The notes below the pieces were generated by a model, which ran no database searches, was not told where the DNA came from, and saw only the letters and a program-made list of their open reading frames with translations. From Owenweeksia sp964619125 (GTDB lineage: Bacteria > Bacteroidota > Bacteroidia > Flavobacteriales > Schleiferiaceae), in contig CAZUCA010000035.1 in NCBI GenBank assembly GCA_964619125.1, positions 1 through 34,603 of the forward strand: a stretch of DNA of 34,603 bases. Direction: 5' to 3'. This document shows, one piece after another, positions 23,577 through 31,343 of the stretch (position 1 is its first letter; every line of letters starts with the position of its first letter). The position numbers and the translations under genes were made by a program.

Positions 23577-23831
23577 TTAGTCTTTTTTAAGGAAGTCGCG
23601 CAAAACTACATACATCCCGCCAAACACCCCTAGCAGGGAAAGAATAATGGTGTACCAGGGGGTTTCGTTGTGGTTTTTCTCATCCAGCCAATAACCAATA
23701 CCGGCACCAGCGGCTACAAAAGCCGCCATCTGAAATCCCAGGTAAGTATACTTGGCGTAAGTATTAAGCGGTTGCCTGACTGGCTTTTTGGTCTGCTGCT
23801 CCTTTTTCTTGCTTGCTTCGGGTTTCGCCAT
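23577..23831 (-). CDS. AtpZ/AtpI-family ATP synthase accessory protein
   Basis: An 84-residue protein with a lysine-rich N-terminus, then two transmembrane helices (about 32-48 and 60-78) joined by a short loop (LDEKNHNETPW). The pattern YTYLGFQMAAFVAAGAGIGY and SLLGVFGGMYVVLRDF is typical of AtpZ/AtpI, which in other bacteria is linked to magnesium uptake or F0 assembly. Its first 68 bases overlap the 3' end of the bactofilin gene in another frame. The next in-frame Met falls within the first helix, so the long overlap is probably real. Confidence 0.8.
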   Translation of the reverse strand: MAKPEASKKKEQQTKKPVRQPLNTYAKYTYLGFQMAAFVAAGAGIGYWLDEKNHNETPWYTIILSLLGVFGGMYVVLRDFLKKD

Positions 23832-24198
23832 TTCTGAGTGGTGGGTTTACGGATCCCATATTACATGAACCGCTAAACTCGGCTCCCGGTTCTACCGCTA
23901 ATTTACCAGTGCGCACATCGCCCTGCACCCTGGCGGTAGCCTGCAAGGTAAGCAACCCCTCTACAGCGATATCGCCCATCAGGGCTCCTGAAACGGTGGC
24001 ATTGGCACATTTGATCTCGCCTTCTACCTGGCCCTTTTCACCCACTACCAATTTGCCGGTAATGGTAATACGGCCCTTGATATGACCGTCAACCCGGATA
24101 TCACCTTCCGACTTAACTTCACCTTCAATGGCAGTTCCGGCCAGAATACGGTTGCTGGTCTGCCCTAAGGCCTCGTTCATATCTTTTGGTTTCTTCAT
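23764..24198 (-). CDS. Bactofilin (polymer-forming cytoskeletal protein)
   Basis: A 144-residue protein that forms filaments without nucleotide and organises envelope or cell-shape machinery. The central DUF583 domain (about 18-112) is a right-handed beta-helix with hydrophobic repeats every few residues, e.g. ISAxVKSEGDIRVDGHIKG-like and GKLVVGEKGQVEGEIKC. The ends are disordered; the C-terminal tail is rich in Lys, Gln and Ala. The last 22 codons overlap the start of atpZ. It follows PorW by 11 bases. Confidence 0.9.
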   Translation of the reverse strand: MKKPKDMNEALGQTSNRILAGTAIEGEVKSEGDIRVDGHIKGRITITGKLVVGEKGQVEGEIKCANATVSGALMGDIAVEGLLTLQATARVQGDVRTGKLAVEPGAEFSGSCNMGSVNPPLRNGETRSKQEKGAADQKASQATA

Positions 24199-24209
24199 GA
24201 TTTGAGCTT

Positions 24210-26846
24210 TTAGAAATTCGTGTTATAGTAATCCAGGTAGCCGCTAAAATCCTTGTCGCGGTAAAACTGGGTAAAGTCACTGTTCGAAATTACAAAATGT
24301 TTGGGCTTAGCGGGCTCCAGCAGGTTCTTCACCGTTGCCTGTTGTTCCAGTATCTGCATAAACTGCTTCGCCTTGCGCTGATTGGGCAAGCCACTTACCA
24401 TTACCATCTGCTCTTCACTACTGATATAGATAGCCTTGGTCTTGAGTGTCATATTTGAAAAGTACTTTTTAGAAAAATCACTGAGCGCAATGGTTACATT
24501 ATTCACCAGGCCTTTGGTGTTGGGAACCACTACAATGTACTTGTACTCTTCGTTTTCACCCCCACTGTACTTACTCTTCTCCTCCTGGCCCTTGGGGTTG
24601 GCCACACTGGCGGCCTGCTGACTTTGGGCCTCCTTCGCTTTTAGCTGATTGAGAATCAGCTGGGCTTCCTCCGATTGCTCTGAATTGGGATAGCGCACCA
24701 TTAACGCACTTAAGGTCTGCTGCAACTGCTCTTTATCCCCCAGCTTTCCCTGTGAAAAGGCTTTGAGCAGCATAAAACGCGGCCCCTGATCAGTAGTGCC
24801 ATAAGCAGTTAGGCCGCTGTCAGCCAGGTTCAGCGACTGCCGGTAGGCACCCTCATTATAGCTGGCATAAGTCTTTTTATAAAAAGCCTTAATACTAGCG
24901 CCACTGTCACCACTCTCCGGATCGCCGCCATTGAGTAGCGCCGCAAATTCACTTTCAGGCAAATTGTCAAGAATCAGCTGGCGATATTGCTGAGCCTCCT
25001 TATCGTCGCTTAAGGCAACATTGATGCGATATAGCGAATACCAGGCCCGCCCCTTTTCGCTGAGATGCGGGTAGCGTTTTAGCAGCGTCTTCAGTTCGGT
25101 TTCAGCAGCCTGTAGGTCTTTTAGGTCATTTTTGTAAATACCGGCCAGGTTAAAGTAGGCTTCCACAATTTTCTGATTACTGGCGGCTATTGCTTCCGGG
25201 GTGGCGGGAATATTGGAGCGGTATTTTTCCAGCCGGCTATCCTTACTGCTGGCTTCCTGTCCATTTTCTTCCTTAGCTTCTTCCTGATCGTTCCCTGCCG
25301 TGGCATTATCAGCAAAGTTGCCGGTCATCTCCTTATTACTACGGCGCCAGTTATCCTCCAGCTTGCGGTTGCCCCAGGTGTTCATAAAGTCGCGTTCGCC
25401 GCTGGAGCGCAAGCCCTGGTTGTAGAAATACCACTGCCCTCCCTTGGTTCCTGCCTGATTCATGGCCGTTAGCGACTGAGCGTTGCCACTGTCAAAAAAG
25501 GGATTGTTTTCCCGCTCCTCCCTTTCACGCTGCTGGCGGTCTTCATTGCTTATAATCTCATTCAACTTCTGCTTCAGCTGCTTCTCGGTAAGACCCGCCA
25601 ATTGTTGCAAGCTGTCCTCAGTTTCAATTACCGCCAGGTTTTTCACCAGCTCATCAAGGCTCTCCTTTTTGAGCTTTACCTCCTCGTAGCGCGGGTGACC
25701 AGCAGTAAAGCTGGTAAAGGAGGAGTCGTAATAAGCCGCTGCCAGGGGGTAGCGGCGGTTGTCAAATTTTGTCTCCGCAATTTTGAGGTAGCTCAGTCCC
25801 TTCTGATTGACGTTGCCGGTGCTGGCGCGAACCGACTTTTTCAGGTAGTCAAGCATCAGCTCATCATCGCCCAGGCGCTCGGCCACTTCCGCCATCACGT
25901 AATAAATCTGGTCGCGGTTATCAAAGTTCTTGTCGTCCTTCAGCATGGCCTCCAGTTCATCAAAAACGTCTTCGGGGTTTTGCAGGTCCGTATCGTAATT
26001 GCGGGCCCGGTTGAGCTGGGCAGCAAACAGCAACTCATAGGGAGGGCCTTTCTTTATCACTTTCAAAAAGAGTTGACTGGCCTCATAATCGTTGCCCATA
26101 GCCGCCTGCAGCTGACCCATAATAAAGAGCCAGCGAATTTCCTCCTGTTTATCCTTGCTGCGGTCCACCGCCTGTGAAAGCAACTGGAAGGCACCGGTCT
26201 TATTACCCTGGTTTATCTCCAGTTGGGCGTAGCTGGCAAAAGCTTTTGCCCGCAGCTCCCTGGGTAAGGCCTCGCTGCGATAAATCTTTTCAAACTTATC
26301 TTTTGCACTGAGGTAATTATTTAATTGGGTTTCGGTTTTAGCGGCCCACAGTTTTGCTTCTGCCACATTCTTCCCATCAGGAAATTGCTGAATTACAAAG
26401 TTGAAAGTTTCCAGTGCCTCGAGGTATTCCCTTTTGTAAAAGCGGGCTTTGCCAATAAGCAGGTAGGAATCATCAATGTACTTATTGCGCTGCTCATTGC
26501 GGATCATCATGGAGTGCCGCTGAATAACCTTGGTTGATTTTTCTATCGCCTTGTCCATCTGGGGCTTGATGATGCTCACCTGGTTTTCTTCGCCATAGCG
26601 GAAAACGGGTAGTATTTCATCGAAGTTATCGCGATGTTGCTTTGCCAGGTCCTGCTCACCCGAATAAAAAGCCTGTTTACCATTAAACAAGGGGTTGAAG
26701 CGGGAGAGAGTCTGGTGATAAACCCTGCTGGTAAAAGTATCTTTGGTGCGGCTACAGGCGAGAATGACCAGGGTAGACACGAGCAATATGAGGAGGCTTC
26801 TGAGTTTCAGCGTATGGGGTATTTTGATGTTGAAGTGTAACTGCAA
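24210..26846 (-). CDS. porW: PorW/SprE-type lipoprotein of the type IX secretion/gliding machinery
   Basis: An 878-residue predicted lipoprotein with lipobox VILAC (C31). It has tetratricopeptide-like repeats over about 60-400 (AKFERYKREYLEALETFNFVIQ-type) and 540-760, a low-complexity linker near 450-540, and a C-terminal domain with EYKYIVVVPNT and a QFYRDKDF ending. Flavobacterium SprE and Porphyromonas PorW have this layout and are needed for type IX secretion, linking PorKLMN rings to the translocon. The start is uncertain: TTG at 26846 leaves the family's usual lipoprotein leader intact, but a -7-like element at 26852-26859 would put the mRNA start almost on it, so a start nearer 26810 is possible. 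Confidence 0.75.
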   Translation of the reverse strand: MQLHFNIKIPHTLKLRSLLILLVSTLVILACSRTKDTFTSRVYHQTLSRFNPLFNGKQAFYSGEQDLAKQHRDNFDEILPVFRYGEENQVSIIKPQMDKAIEKSTKVIQRHSMMIRNEQRNKYIDDSYLLIGKARFYKREYLEALETFNFVIQQFPDGKNVAEAKLWAAKTETQLNNYLSAKDKFEKIYRSEALPRELRAKAFASYAQLEINQGNKTGAFQLLSQAVDRSKDKQEEIRWLFIMGQLQAAMGNDYEASQLFLKVIKKGPPYELLFAAQLNRARNYDTDLQNPEDVFDELEAMLKDDKNFDNRDQIYYVMAEVAERLGDDELMLDYLKKSVRASTGNVNQKGLSYLKIAETKFDNRRYPLAAAYYDSSFTSFTAGHPRYEEVKLKKESLDELVKNLAVIETEDSLQQLAGLTEKQLKQKLNEIISNEDRQQREREERENNPFFDSGNAQSLTAMNQAGTKGGQWYFYNQGLRSSGERDFMNTWGNRKLEDNWRRSNKEMTGNFADNATAGNDQEEAKEENGQEASSKDSRLEKYRSNIPATPEAIAASNQKIVEAYFNLAGIYKNDLKDLQAAETELKTLLKRYPHLSEKGRAWYSLYRINVALSDDKEAQQYRQLILDNLPESEFAALLNGGDPESGDSGASIKAFYKKTYASYNEGAYRQSLNLADSGLTAYGTTDQGPRFMLLKAFSQGKLGDKEQLQQTLSALMVRYPNSEQSEEAQLILNQLKAKEAQSQQAASVANPKGQEEKSKYSGGENEEYKYIVVVPNTKGLVNNVTIALSDFSKKYFSNMTLKTKAIYISSEEQMVMVSGLPNQRKAKQFMQILEQQATVKNLLEPAKPKHFVISNSDFTQFYRDKDFSGYLDYYNTNF

Positions 26847-26851
26847 AAGGC

Positions 26852-26859
26852 CAAAAATA
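26852..26859 (-). promoter_or_regulatory. Candidate -7 element upstream of porW
   Basis: On the minus strand TATTTTTG matches TAnnTTTG. It is only 6 bases from the TTG start at 26846, so if used the coding start must be further in or the mRNA is leaderless. There is no -33 element at the usual spacing. Confidence 0.3.
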
Positions 26860-27016
26860 TTTTATTTTATAGAAGTGAGCAGCTAAATTGATAAAGGTAC
26901 TTGGTGAAAATCGCAACCAGGCCAGCTGAATGGCAAAATTCAGTTTTAGCACTTCCAAGGGAGGCTCTACATTAGCCATCCCTCTAGTAACCAACCCTTT
27001 TTATACCTTTTCCTGA

Positions 27017-27044
27017 AAGCCCGGACTGGTTTCCGGGCTTTTTT
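27017..27044 (+). terminator. Rightward intrinsic terminator with no visible upstream gene
   Basis: A 9-bp stem AAGCCCGGA/TCCGGGCTT (27017-27025 with 27032-27040), 6-nt loop and a T run on the plus strand. No plus-strand gene ends before it. Confidence 0.65.
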
Positions 27045-27092
27045 AGTGTAAAGAAACCGAAGCTTTGCATCATATTACGATATTTGCGGGCA

Positions 27093-27959
27093 ATGGCAAC
27101 AGATTCAGAAAAAAAGGCTAAAATCTCGGAAAAGCTGCGGAATAAGTACCGCCTGGTCATCCTTAATGACGATACCTTTGAAGAAAAGTTATCCCTGAAG
27201 CTCAGCCGCCTCAACGTTTTTTTTATCGTGGGCTTTGCCATGATCTTTCTGATTGCCTCCACCATTCTGCTTATTGCCTTCACTCCCCTGCGCGAATATA
27301 TCCCGGGCTACAGTAGCACTACTCTGCGTCAGCGGGCGCTGAACCTGGTACGCACCTCTGACTCGCTGCAACAGCAGCTTACCTATAACGAGCGCTACCT
27401 GCTTAATATCCGCAATATTATTGAAGGCAAACCAGCCATTAACTTTAATGACAGCCTTCTGTCAGACAGTACGGTAAAAGCCGAGCTCAACCGCGAGATC
27501 AGTGCCGAAGACCAGGCCCTGCGCGAATTTGTGGAGGAAGAGGAACGCTTCAACCTCAACACCCGCAACAAGGGCGCCCTCAGTCCGGTAAACTTTAGCT
27601 TTTTCACCCCGGTAAAGGGCATTATCAGCAATTCCTTTGACCCGAATGAGGGCCACCTGGGCCTCGATATTGTGGCCCGCAAAAATGAAGTGATCAAAGC
27701 GGTGCAGGATGGTATCGTGATTTTTGCAGAATGGACCGCCGAAACCGGGCACGTAATAATAGTACAGCATCCCGGGGAATTTCTATCGGTGTACAAGCAC
27801 AACTCTTCCCTGCTCAAAACCCAGGGGGAGCTGGTGAAGGCCGGCGAACCGGTAGCCGTTATCGGCAACAGTGGTGAGCTGAGCACCGGGCCGCATCTCC
27901 ATTTTGAGTTGTGGTACAATGGCAACCCGGTAAATCCGCAGAGCTACATCAATTTTTAA
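27093..27959 (+). CDS. Membrane-anchored M23 metallopeptidase
   Basis: A 288-residue protein with a cytoplasmic N-terminus, one transmembrane helix (about 42-66), a coiled periplasmic stalk (about 75-165) and a C-terminal LytM/M23 domain. Zinc and catalytic residues are intact: H188 and D192 (EGHLGLDIVA), H236 (VYKHN), H270 (TGPHLHFELW). It probably trims peptidoglycan or acts as a septal regulator. I use the ATG at 27093 rather than a TTG three codons upstream. The last 11 bases overlap the convergent rnhA gene. Confidence 0.9.
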   Translation: MATDSEKKAKISEKLRNKYRLVILNDDTFEEKLSLKLSRLNVFFIVGFAMIFLIASTILLIAFTPLREYIPGYSSTTLRQRALNLVRTSDSLQQQLTYNERYLLNIRNIIEGKPAINFNDSLLSDSTVKAELNREISAEDQALREFVEEEERFNLNTRNKGALSPVNFSFFTPVKGIISNSFDPNEGHLGLDIVARKNEVIKAVQDGIVIFAEWTAETGHVIIVQHPGEFLSVYKHNSSLLKTQGELVKAGEPVAVIGNSGELSTGPHLHFELWYNGNPVNPQSYINF

Positions 27960-28410
27960 GGCTGTTTTCGAAGCCCTGATCAATTTTTAAAGAACCGGTT
28001 TTGTAAGCCTGTACCGCGAGGTGGTCGCAGCGCTCATTTTCGGGATGGTTGTTATGCCCCTTCACCCAGTGCATTGTGGGTTTAAAGCGACGGTACTCCT
28101 TTAAGAAGAGCTGCCACAGGTCCACATTCTTTTTGCCCTTAAAGCCTTTTTTCTCCCAATTGAAAAGCCAGCCCTTATTGATGGCATCCACTACGTATTT
28201 GCTGTCGGTAATAATATGGAGGTCTACATCGCTGCGCTTGAGGGCACGCATGCCAACTATGGTGGCGAGCAGTTCCATGCGGTTGTTGGTGGTATTGCGA
28301 AACCCCCCACTCATTTCCTTGCGATGTTTACCGGCCAGCATCACCACCCCGTAACCGCCCGGTCCGGGGTTGCCGCTGGCAGCGCCATCGGTATAAATAT
28401 GTACTGTCAA
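27949..28410 (-). CDS. rnhA: Ribonuclease HI
   Basis: Cleaves RNA in RNA-DNA hybrids, in the cytoplasm. The four catalytic acids are present: D8 (YTDGAASGNPGPGGYG), E46 (NNRMEL), D69 (ITDSKYV) and D129 (ENERCDHLA), and the conserved HWVKGHNNHPENE loop precedes the last one. At 153 residues it is the standard single-domain enzyme. The start is TTG, overlapping the purN stop in a TTGA junction, so translation is probably coupled. Its 3' end overlaps the convergent M23 gene. Confidence 0.96.
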   Translation of the reverse strand: MTVHIYTDGAASGNPGPGGYGVVMLAGKHRKEMSGGFRNTTNNRMELLATIVGMRALKRSDVDLHIITDSKYVVDAINKGWLFNWEKKGFKGKKNVDLWQLFLKEYRRFKPTMHWVKGHNNHPENERCDHLAVQAYKTGSLKIDQGFENSLKN

Positions 28411-28976
28411 TCCAGGTCCTTTATCAGGTATTCCAATACTTCGGGGTAGTGCTTGTGCTCCAGTTGCTGCACCTTGTATTGCACGTCCTCAGGGCTGTCT
28501 TCAAAGTCCACCTCCACGGATTCCTGAAAGATTATTTCGCCCTCATCGTATTTATTGTTGACGTAGTGAATGGTAATGCCGGTTTCTTCGTCCTCATTCT
28601 CCACCACCGCTTCGTGCACGGCCATGCCATACATACCTTTGCCTCCATATTGGGGAAGCAGAGCCGGGTGAATATTGACCAGCAGCCCCTCGAACTCCTC
28701 CACGATCTCCTCCGGCATCTTCAGTAAAAATCCCGCTAGTGCGATAAAGTCCACATCCAGCTCATCGAGTTTTTGCATGACGAAACCATCCTGCAGCTGC
28801 TGAGGGGTAAAAGTGATACAACGCACGCCCAGCTTGAAGGCGCGATCGACAACACCGGCATTTTTTCTGTTGGTGAAGACAACTTTGACGCGGGCAATTT
28901 CACTGTCTTCGAAGTAGCGGATGATGTTCTCTGCATTAGTGCCGCTTCCCGAAGCGAACACAGCAATGTTTTTCAT
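28407..28976 (-). CDS. purN: Phosphoribosylglycinamide formyltransferase
   Basis: Adds a formyl group from 10-formyl-tetrahydrofolate to GAR in purine synthesis. The phosphate-binding loop is FASGSGTNAENI. Catalytic residues N101 and H103 (VNIHPALLPQYGGKGMYG) and D144 (NNKYDEG) are all present. The 189 residues are of normal length. It is the first gene of a two-gene unit with rnhA. No purine operator could be recognised upstream. Confidence 0.96.
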   Translation of the reverse strand: MKNIAVFASGSGTNAENIIRYFEDSEIARVKVVFTNRKNAGVVDRAFKLGVRCITFTPQQLQDGFVMQKLDELDVDFIALAGFLLKMPEEIVEEFEGLLVNIHPALLPQYGGKGMYGMAVHEAVVENEDEETGITIHYVNNKYDEGEIIFQESVEVDFEDSPEDVQYKVQQLEHKHYPEVLEYLIKDLD

Positions 28977-29046
28977 GAGTCGTTCAATATTATACTTAGC
29001 ACTTGTAATCTTTGGCCTGCTGCCAGTTTGCTAAGGTAATTTATTG

Positions 29047-29075
29047 TTTGTTTTTTGATAAATTTACTTTCTTTG
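29047..29075 (+). promoter_or_regulatory. Probable promoter of acpP
   Basis: TTTG (29047-29050) is followed after 17 bases by TTTCTTTG (29068-29075), one mismatch from TAnnTTTG. It lies about 30 bases before the start codon of a gene that is usually highly expressed. Confidence 0.5.
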
Positions 29076-29104
29076 CACCTTAATAATTTCAAAAGAAATC
29101 GACC

Positions 29105-29341
29105 ATGTCAGAAATCGCTTCTAAAGTAAAAGCAATCATAGTTGACAAACTTGGAGTAGACGAGAATGAAGTTACTCCAGAAGCAAGTTTTACCAATGAT
29201 CTGGGTGCAGATTCACTGGACACTGTAGAACTCATCATGGAGTTCGAAAAGGAATTTGACATTCAAATCCCGGATGACCAGGCCGAAAACATTGCTACTG
29301 TAGGCCAGGCTATCTCCTATATTGAAGAAGCTAAGAAGTAA
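29105..29341 (+). CDS. acpP: Acyl carrier protein
   Basis: Carries growing fatty-acid chains on a phosphopantetheine arm. The attachment Ser is S37 in GADSLDTVEL. The 78-residue acidic four-helix protein is of normal size. It is followed after 25 bases by fabF, a common pair. The A-rich leader (TTTCAAAAGAAATC) has no Shine-Dalgarno motif, as expected in Bacteroidota. Confidence 0.98.
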   Translation: MSEIASKVKAIIVDKLGVDENEVTPEASFTNDLGADSLDTVELIMEFEKEFDIQIPDDQAENIATVGQAISYIEEAKK

Positions 29342-29366
29342 AACGATTAGCTGACTCCACGCTTAT

Positions 29367-30620
29367 ATGGAATTGAAAAGGGTAGTAGTAACAGGACTGG
29401 GAGCGATATCTCCCCTGGGCCTCAACCTTAGGGAAACCTGGGATGGCCTGGTGGCAGGTAAAAGTGGTGCAGGCCCCATCACCCTCTTTGATGCGGAGAA
29501 CTTTAAAACCAAGTTCGCCTGCGAAGTAAAAAACTTCAATGTAACCGATTACATCGACCGTAAGGAGGCCCGTAAAATGGACCGCTTTACCCACTTTGCT
29601 ATGATGGTTACTGATGAGGCCGTAGCCGACAGCAAGCTGTTGGAGGCGGATAACTTCAATGGAGACCGCACCGGGGTAATCTGGGGATCAGGCATTGGCG
29701 GCCTGGAAACCTTCCTCACCGAAAGTACCAACTACGTGAAGGGCGGCGGCATTCCCCGTTTCAACCCCTTCTTTATACCCAAGATGATCGTGGACATCGT
29801 GCCCGGTCATGTTTCTATTAAGCACGGACTTAAAGGCCCCAATTTTAGTACGGTATCGGCCTGTGCCTCTTCTACCAATGCCCTGATAGACGCCTATCAT
29901 TACATCCGCATGGGTATCAGTGATGCCTTTGTGGTGGGCGGTAGTGAAGCGGCAGTAACCGAATCGGCCATCGGGGGCTTTAACTCTATGCATGCACTAA
30001 GTACCCGCAATGATGACCCGGCCACTGCCAGTCGTCCTTTTGACAAAGACCGCGATGGCTTTGTGATGGGCGAAGGTGGTGCCTGCCTCATCCTCGAGGA
30101 GTATGAGCACGCCAAGCAGCGTGGGGCCAAAATCTACGCCGAAGTAATCGGTGCTGGTTTATCGGCAGATGCCCATCACATTACCGCACCCCATCCAGAA
30201 GGGGAAGGTGCCAAGATGGTGATGAAGCAATGCCTTGACTCTGCCGGTCTTGAACCAGCCGCGGTAGATTATATCAATGTACATGGTACCTCCACTCCCC
30301 TTGGGGACGTAGCCGAACTCAAAGCGATCAAAAGCGTGTTTGGTGAGAAGGCCTATGATATGAACATCAGTTCTACCAAGTCAATGACGGGGCACCTGCT
30401 GGGTGCTGCCGGTGCCATCGAAGCCATGGCGGCCGTAATGGCCGTGAAGGAAGATGTGGTGCCGCCAACCATCAATCACTTTACCGATGATCCCGAAATT
30501 GACGGGAAGCTGAACCTAACTTTTGGTGAAGCCCAGAAACGCACAGTAAATGTAGCGATCAGCAACACCTTTGGTTTTGGGGGTCATAATGCTTCTCTGG
30601 TTGTAAAAAAGTATGAGTAG
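29367..30620 (+). CDS. fabF: Beta-ketoacyl-ACP synthase II
   Basis: Condenses malonyl-ACP with acyl-ACP in fatty-acid elongation. The 417-residue thiolase-fold enzyme has the Cys-His-His triad: C166 (VSACASSTNA), H306 (VHGTSTPLGD) and H343 (KSMTGHLLGAAG), with K338 in the same motif. The usual C-terminal FGFGGHNASLV is intact. It follows acpP and precedes rnc, whose first codons hold a strong terminator. Confidence 0.97.
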   Translation: MELKRVVVTGLGAISPLGLNLRETWDGLVAGKSGAGPITLFDAENFKTKFACEVKNFNVTDYIDRKEARKMDRFTHFAMMVTDEAVADSKLLEADNFNGDRTGVIWGSGIGGLETFLTESTNYVKGGGIPRFNPFFIPKMIVDIVPGHVSIKHGLKGPNFSTVSACASSTNALIDAYHYIRMGISDAFVVGGSEAAVTESAIGGFNSMHALSTRNDDPATASRPFDKDRDGFVMGEGGACLILEEYEHAKQRGAKIYAEVIGAGLSADAHHITAPHPEGEGAKMVMKQCLDSAGLEPAAVDYINVHGTSTPLGDVAELKAIKSVFGEKAYDMNISSTKSMTGHLLGAAGAIEAMAAVMAVKEDVVPPTINHFTDDPEIDGKLNLTFGEAQKRTVNVAISNTFGFGGHNASLVVKKYE

Positions 30621-30623
30621 GCT

Positions 30624-31343
30624 TTGATCGTCCGCTGGATTAAACGAATAAGTTCCCACTTCCGAAAGGATGGGAACTTTTTTTTATCTATCAGTGAAAT
30701 CACCGGCTTGCAGCCGCGCGAGGAAAAGCACTATCGCCTGGCATTCAGGCACAGTTCGGCCTCGCGTGAACGTTCTGGAAAACGCCTTAACAATCAGCGG
30801 CTTGAATTTTTAGGCGATGCCATCCTGGGGGCCGTGGTAGCCGACTACCTTTACCAGCAGTACCCCCATAAGGGAGAGGGCTTTCTTACCAGCATGCGCA
30901 GTAAAATTGTGAGCCGCCGGCACCTCAATCAGATTGGCCTTAAGCTCCAACTCAATAAGCTGCTGATTAAGAAAACCGCCCGTACTGCTCATGCCAAGTC
31001 CATTTACGGCGATGCCCTGGAAGCGCTGATCGGGGCCCTGTATCTCGACCGTGGTTACCGGGATTGCGAACAGTTTATCACCCAGCGTATAATTCGTGAG
31101 CTGATAGATCTCGACAACCTGGAAAACCGTATTGCCAGCCACAAGGGCGCCATTTTGGAGTGGGGGCAGAAAAACAAGAAAGAGGTCAACTTTGAAATAA
31201 CCGGAAGCTATGGCGAGAGCCACGCCCGGCGCTACGAAATTGCCCTGAGCATTGACGGCGAGGTAGTAAGCACTGGTAAAGGCACCAGTAAGAAAAAGGC
31301 CGAAGAAGATGCTTCGCGTATTGCCTATAAAAACCTGGTATAA
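30624..31343 (+). CDS. rnc: Ribonuclease III
   Basis: Cuts double-stranded RNA in rRNA maturation and mRNA decay. The signature NNQRLEFLGDAIL (56-68) carries E61 and D65, and the second acidic pair is D130/E133 (YGDALEALIGALY). A double-stranded RNA-binding domain fills about 165-239 (SHARRYEIALSIDGE, GKGTSKKKAEEDAS). The start is TTG at 30624, 3 bases past fabF. The codons for residues 10-21 overlap a terminator hairpin with a run of T, yet SHFRKDGNFFLSISEITG looks like the family N-terminus, so the region appears to be truly coding. Confidence 0.93.
   Translation: MIVRWIKRISSHFRKDGNFFLSISEITGLQPREEKHYRLAFRHSSASRERSGKRLNNQRLEFLGDAILGAVVADYLYQQYPHKGEGFLTSMRSKIVSRRHLNQIGLKLQLNKLLIKKTARTAHAKSIYGDALEALIGALYLDRGYRDCEQFITQRIIRELIDLDNLENRIASHKGAILEWGQKNKKEVNFEITGSYGESHARRYEIALSIDGEVVSTGKGTSKKKAEEDASRIAYKNLV
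30651..30685 (+). terminator. Strong intrinsic terminator inside the 5' end of rnc
   Basis: AGTTCCCA (30651-30658) pairs with TGGGAACT (30671-30678). Inside is a TCC-GAAA-GGA extension with a GNRA tetraloop, and a run of eight T ends the element. It begins 31 bases past the fabF stop and covers codons 10-21 of rnc. It probably ends most acpP-fabF transcripts, so only read-through or internal starts express rnc. Confidence 0.8.

Larger units (their letters stand above)
26847..27092. other. Structured divergent intergenic region with a rightward terminator
   Basis: No gene is seen in these 246 bp. Three hairpins follow each other: CTGAAT/ATTCAG (26926-26943), AGGGAGGCT paired with AGCC-A-TCCCT (26958-26983, one bulge) and the terminator at 27017-27044. 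This may be a small RNA on the plus strand or a structured leader of porW on the minus strand. No family is recognised. Confidence 0.3.

Noticed and set aside
27079..27086. GATATTTG as a -7 element for the M23 gene at 27093
   Set aside because: One mismatch to TAnnTTTG, the nearest TTTG is only 11 bases upstream, and the start codon would be nearly at the mRNA end.
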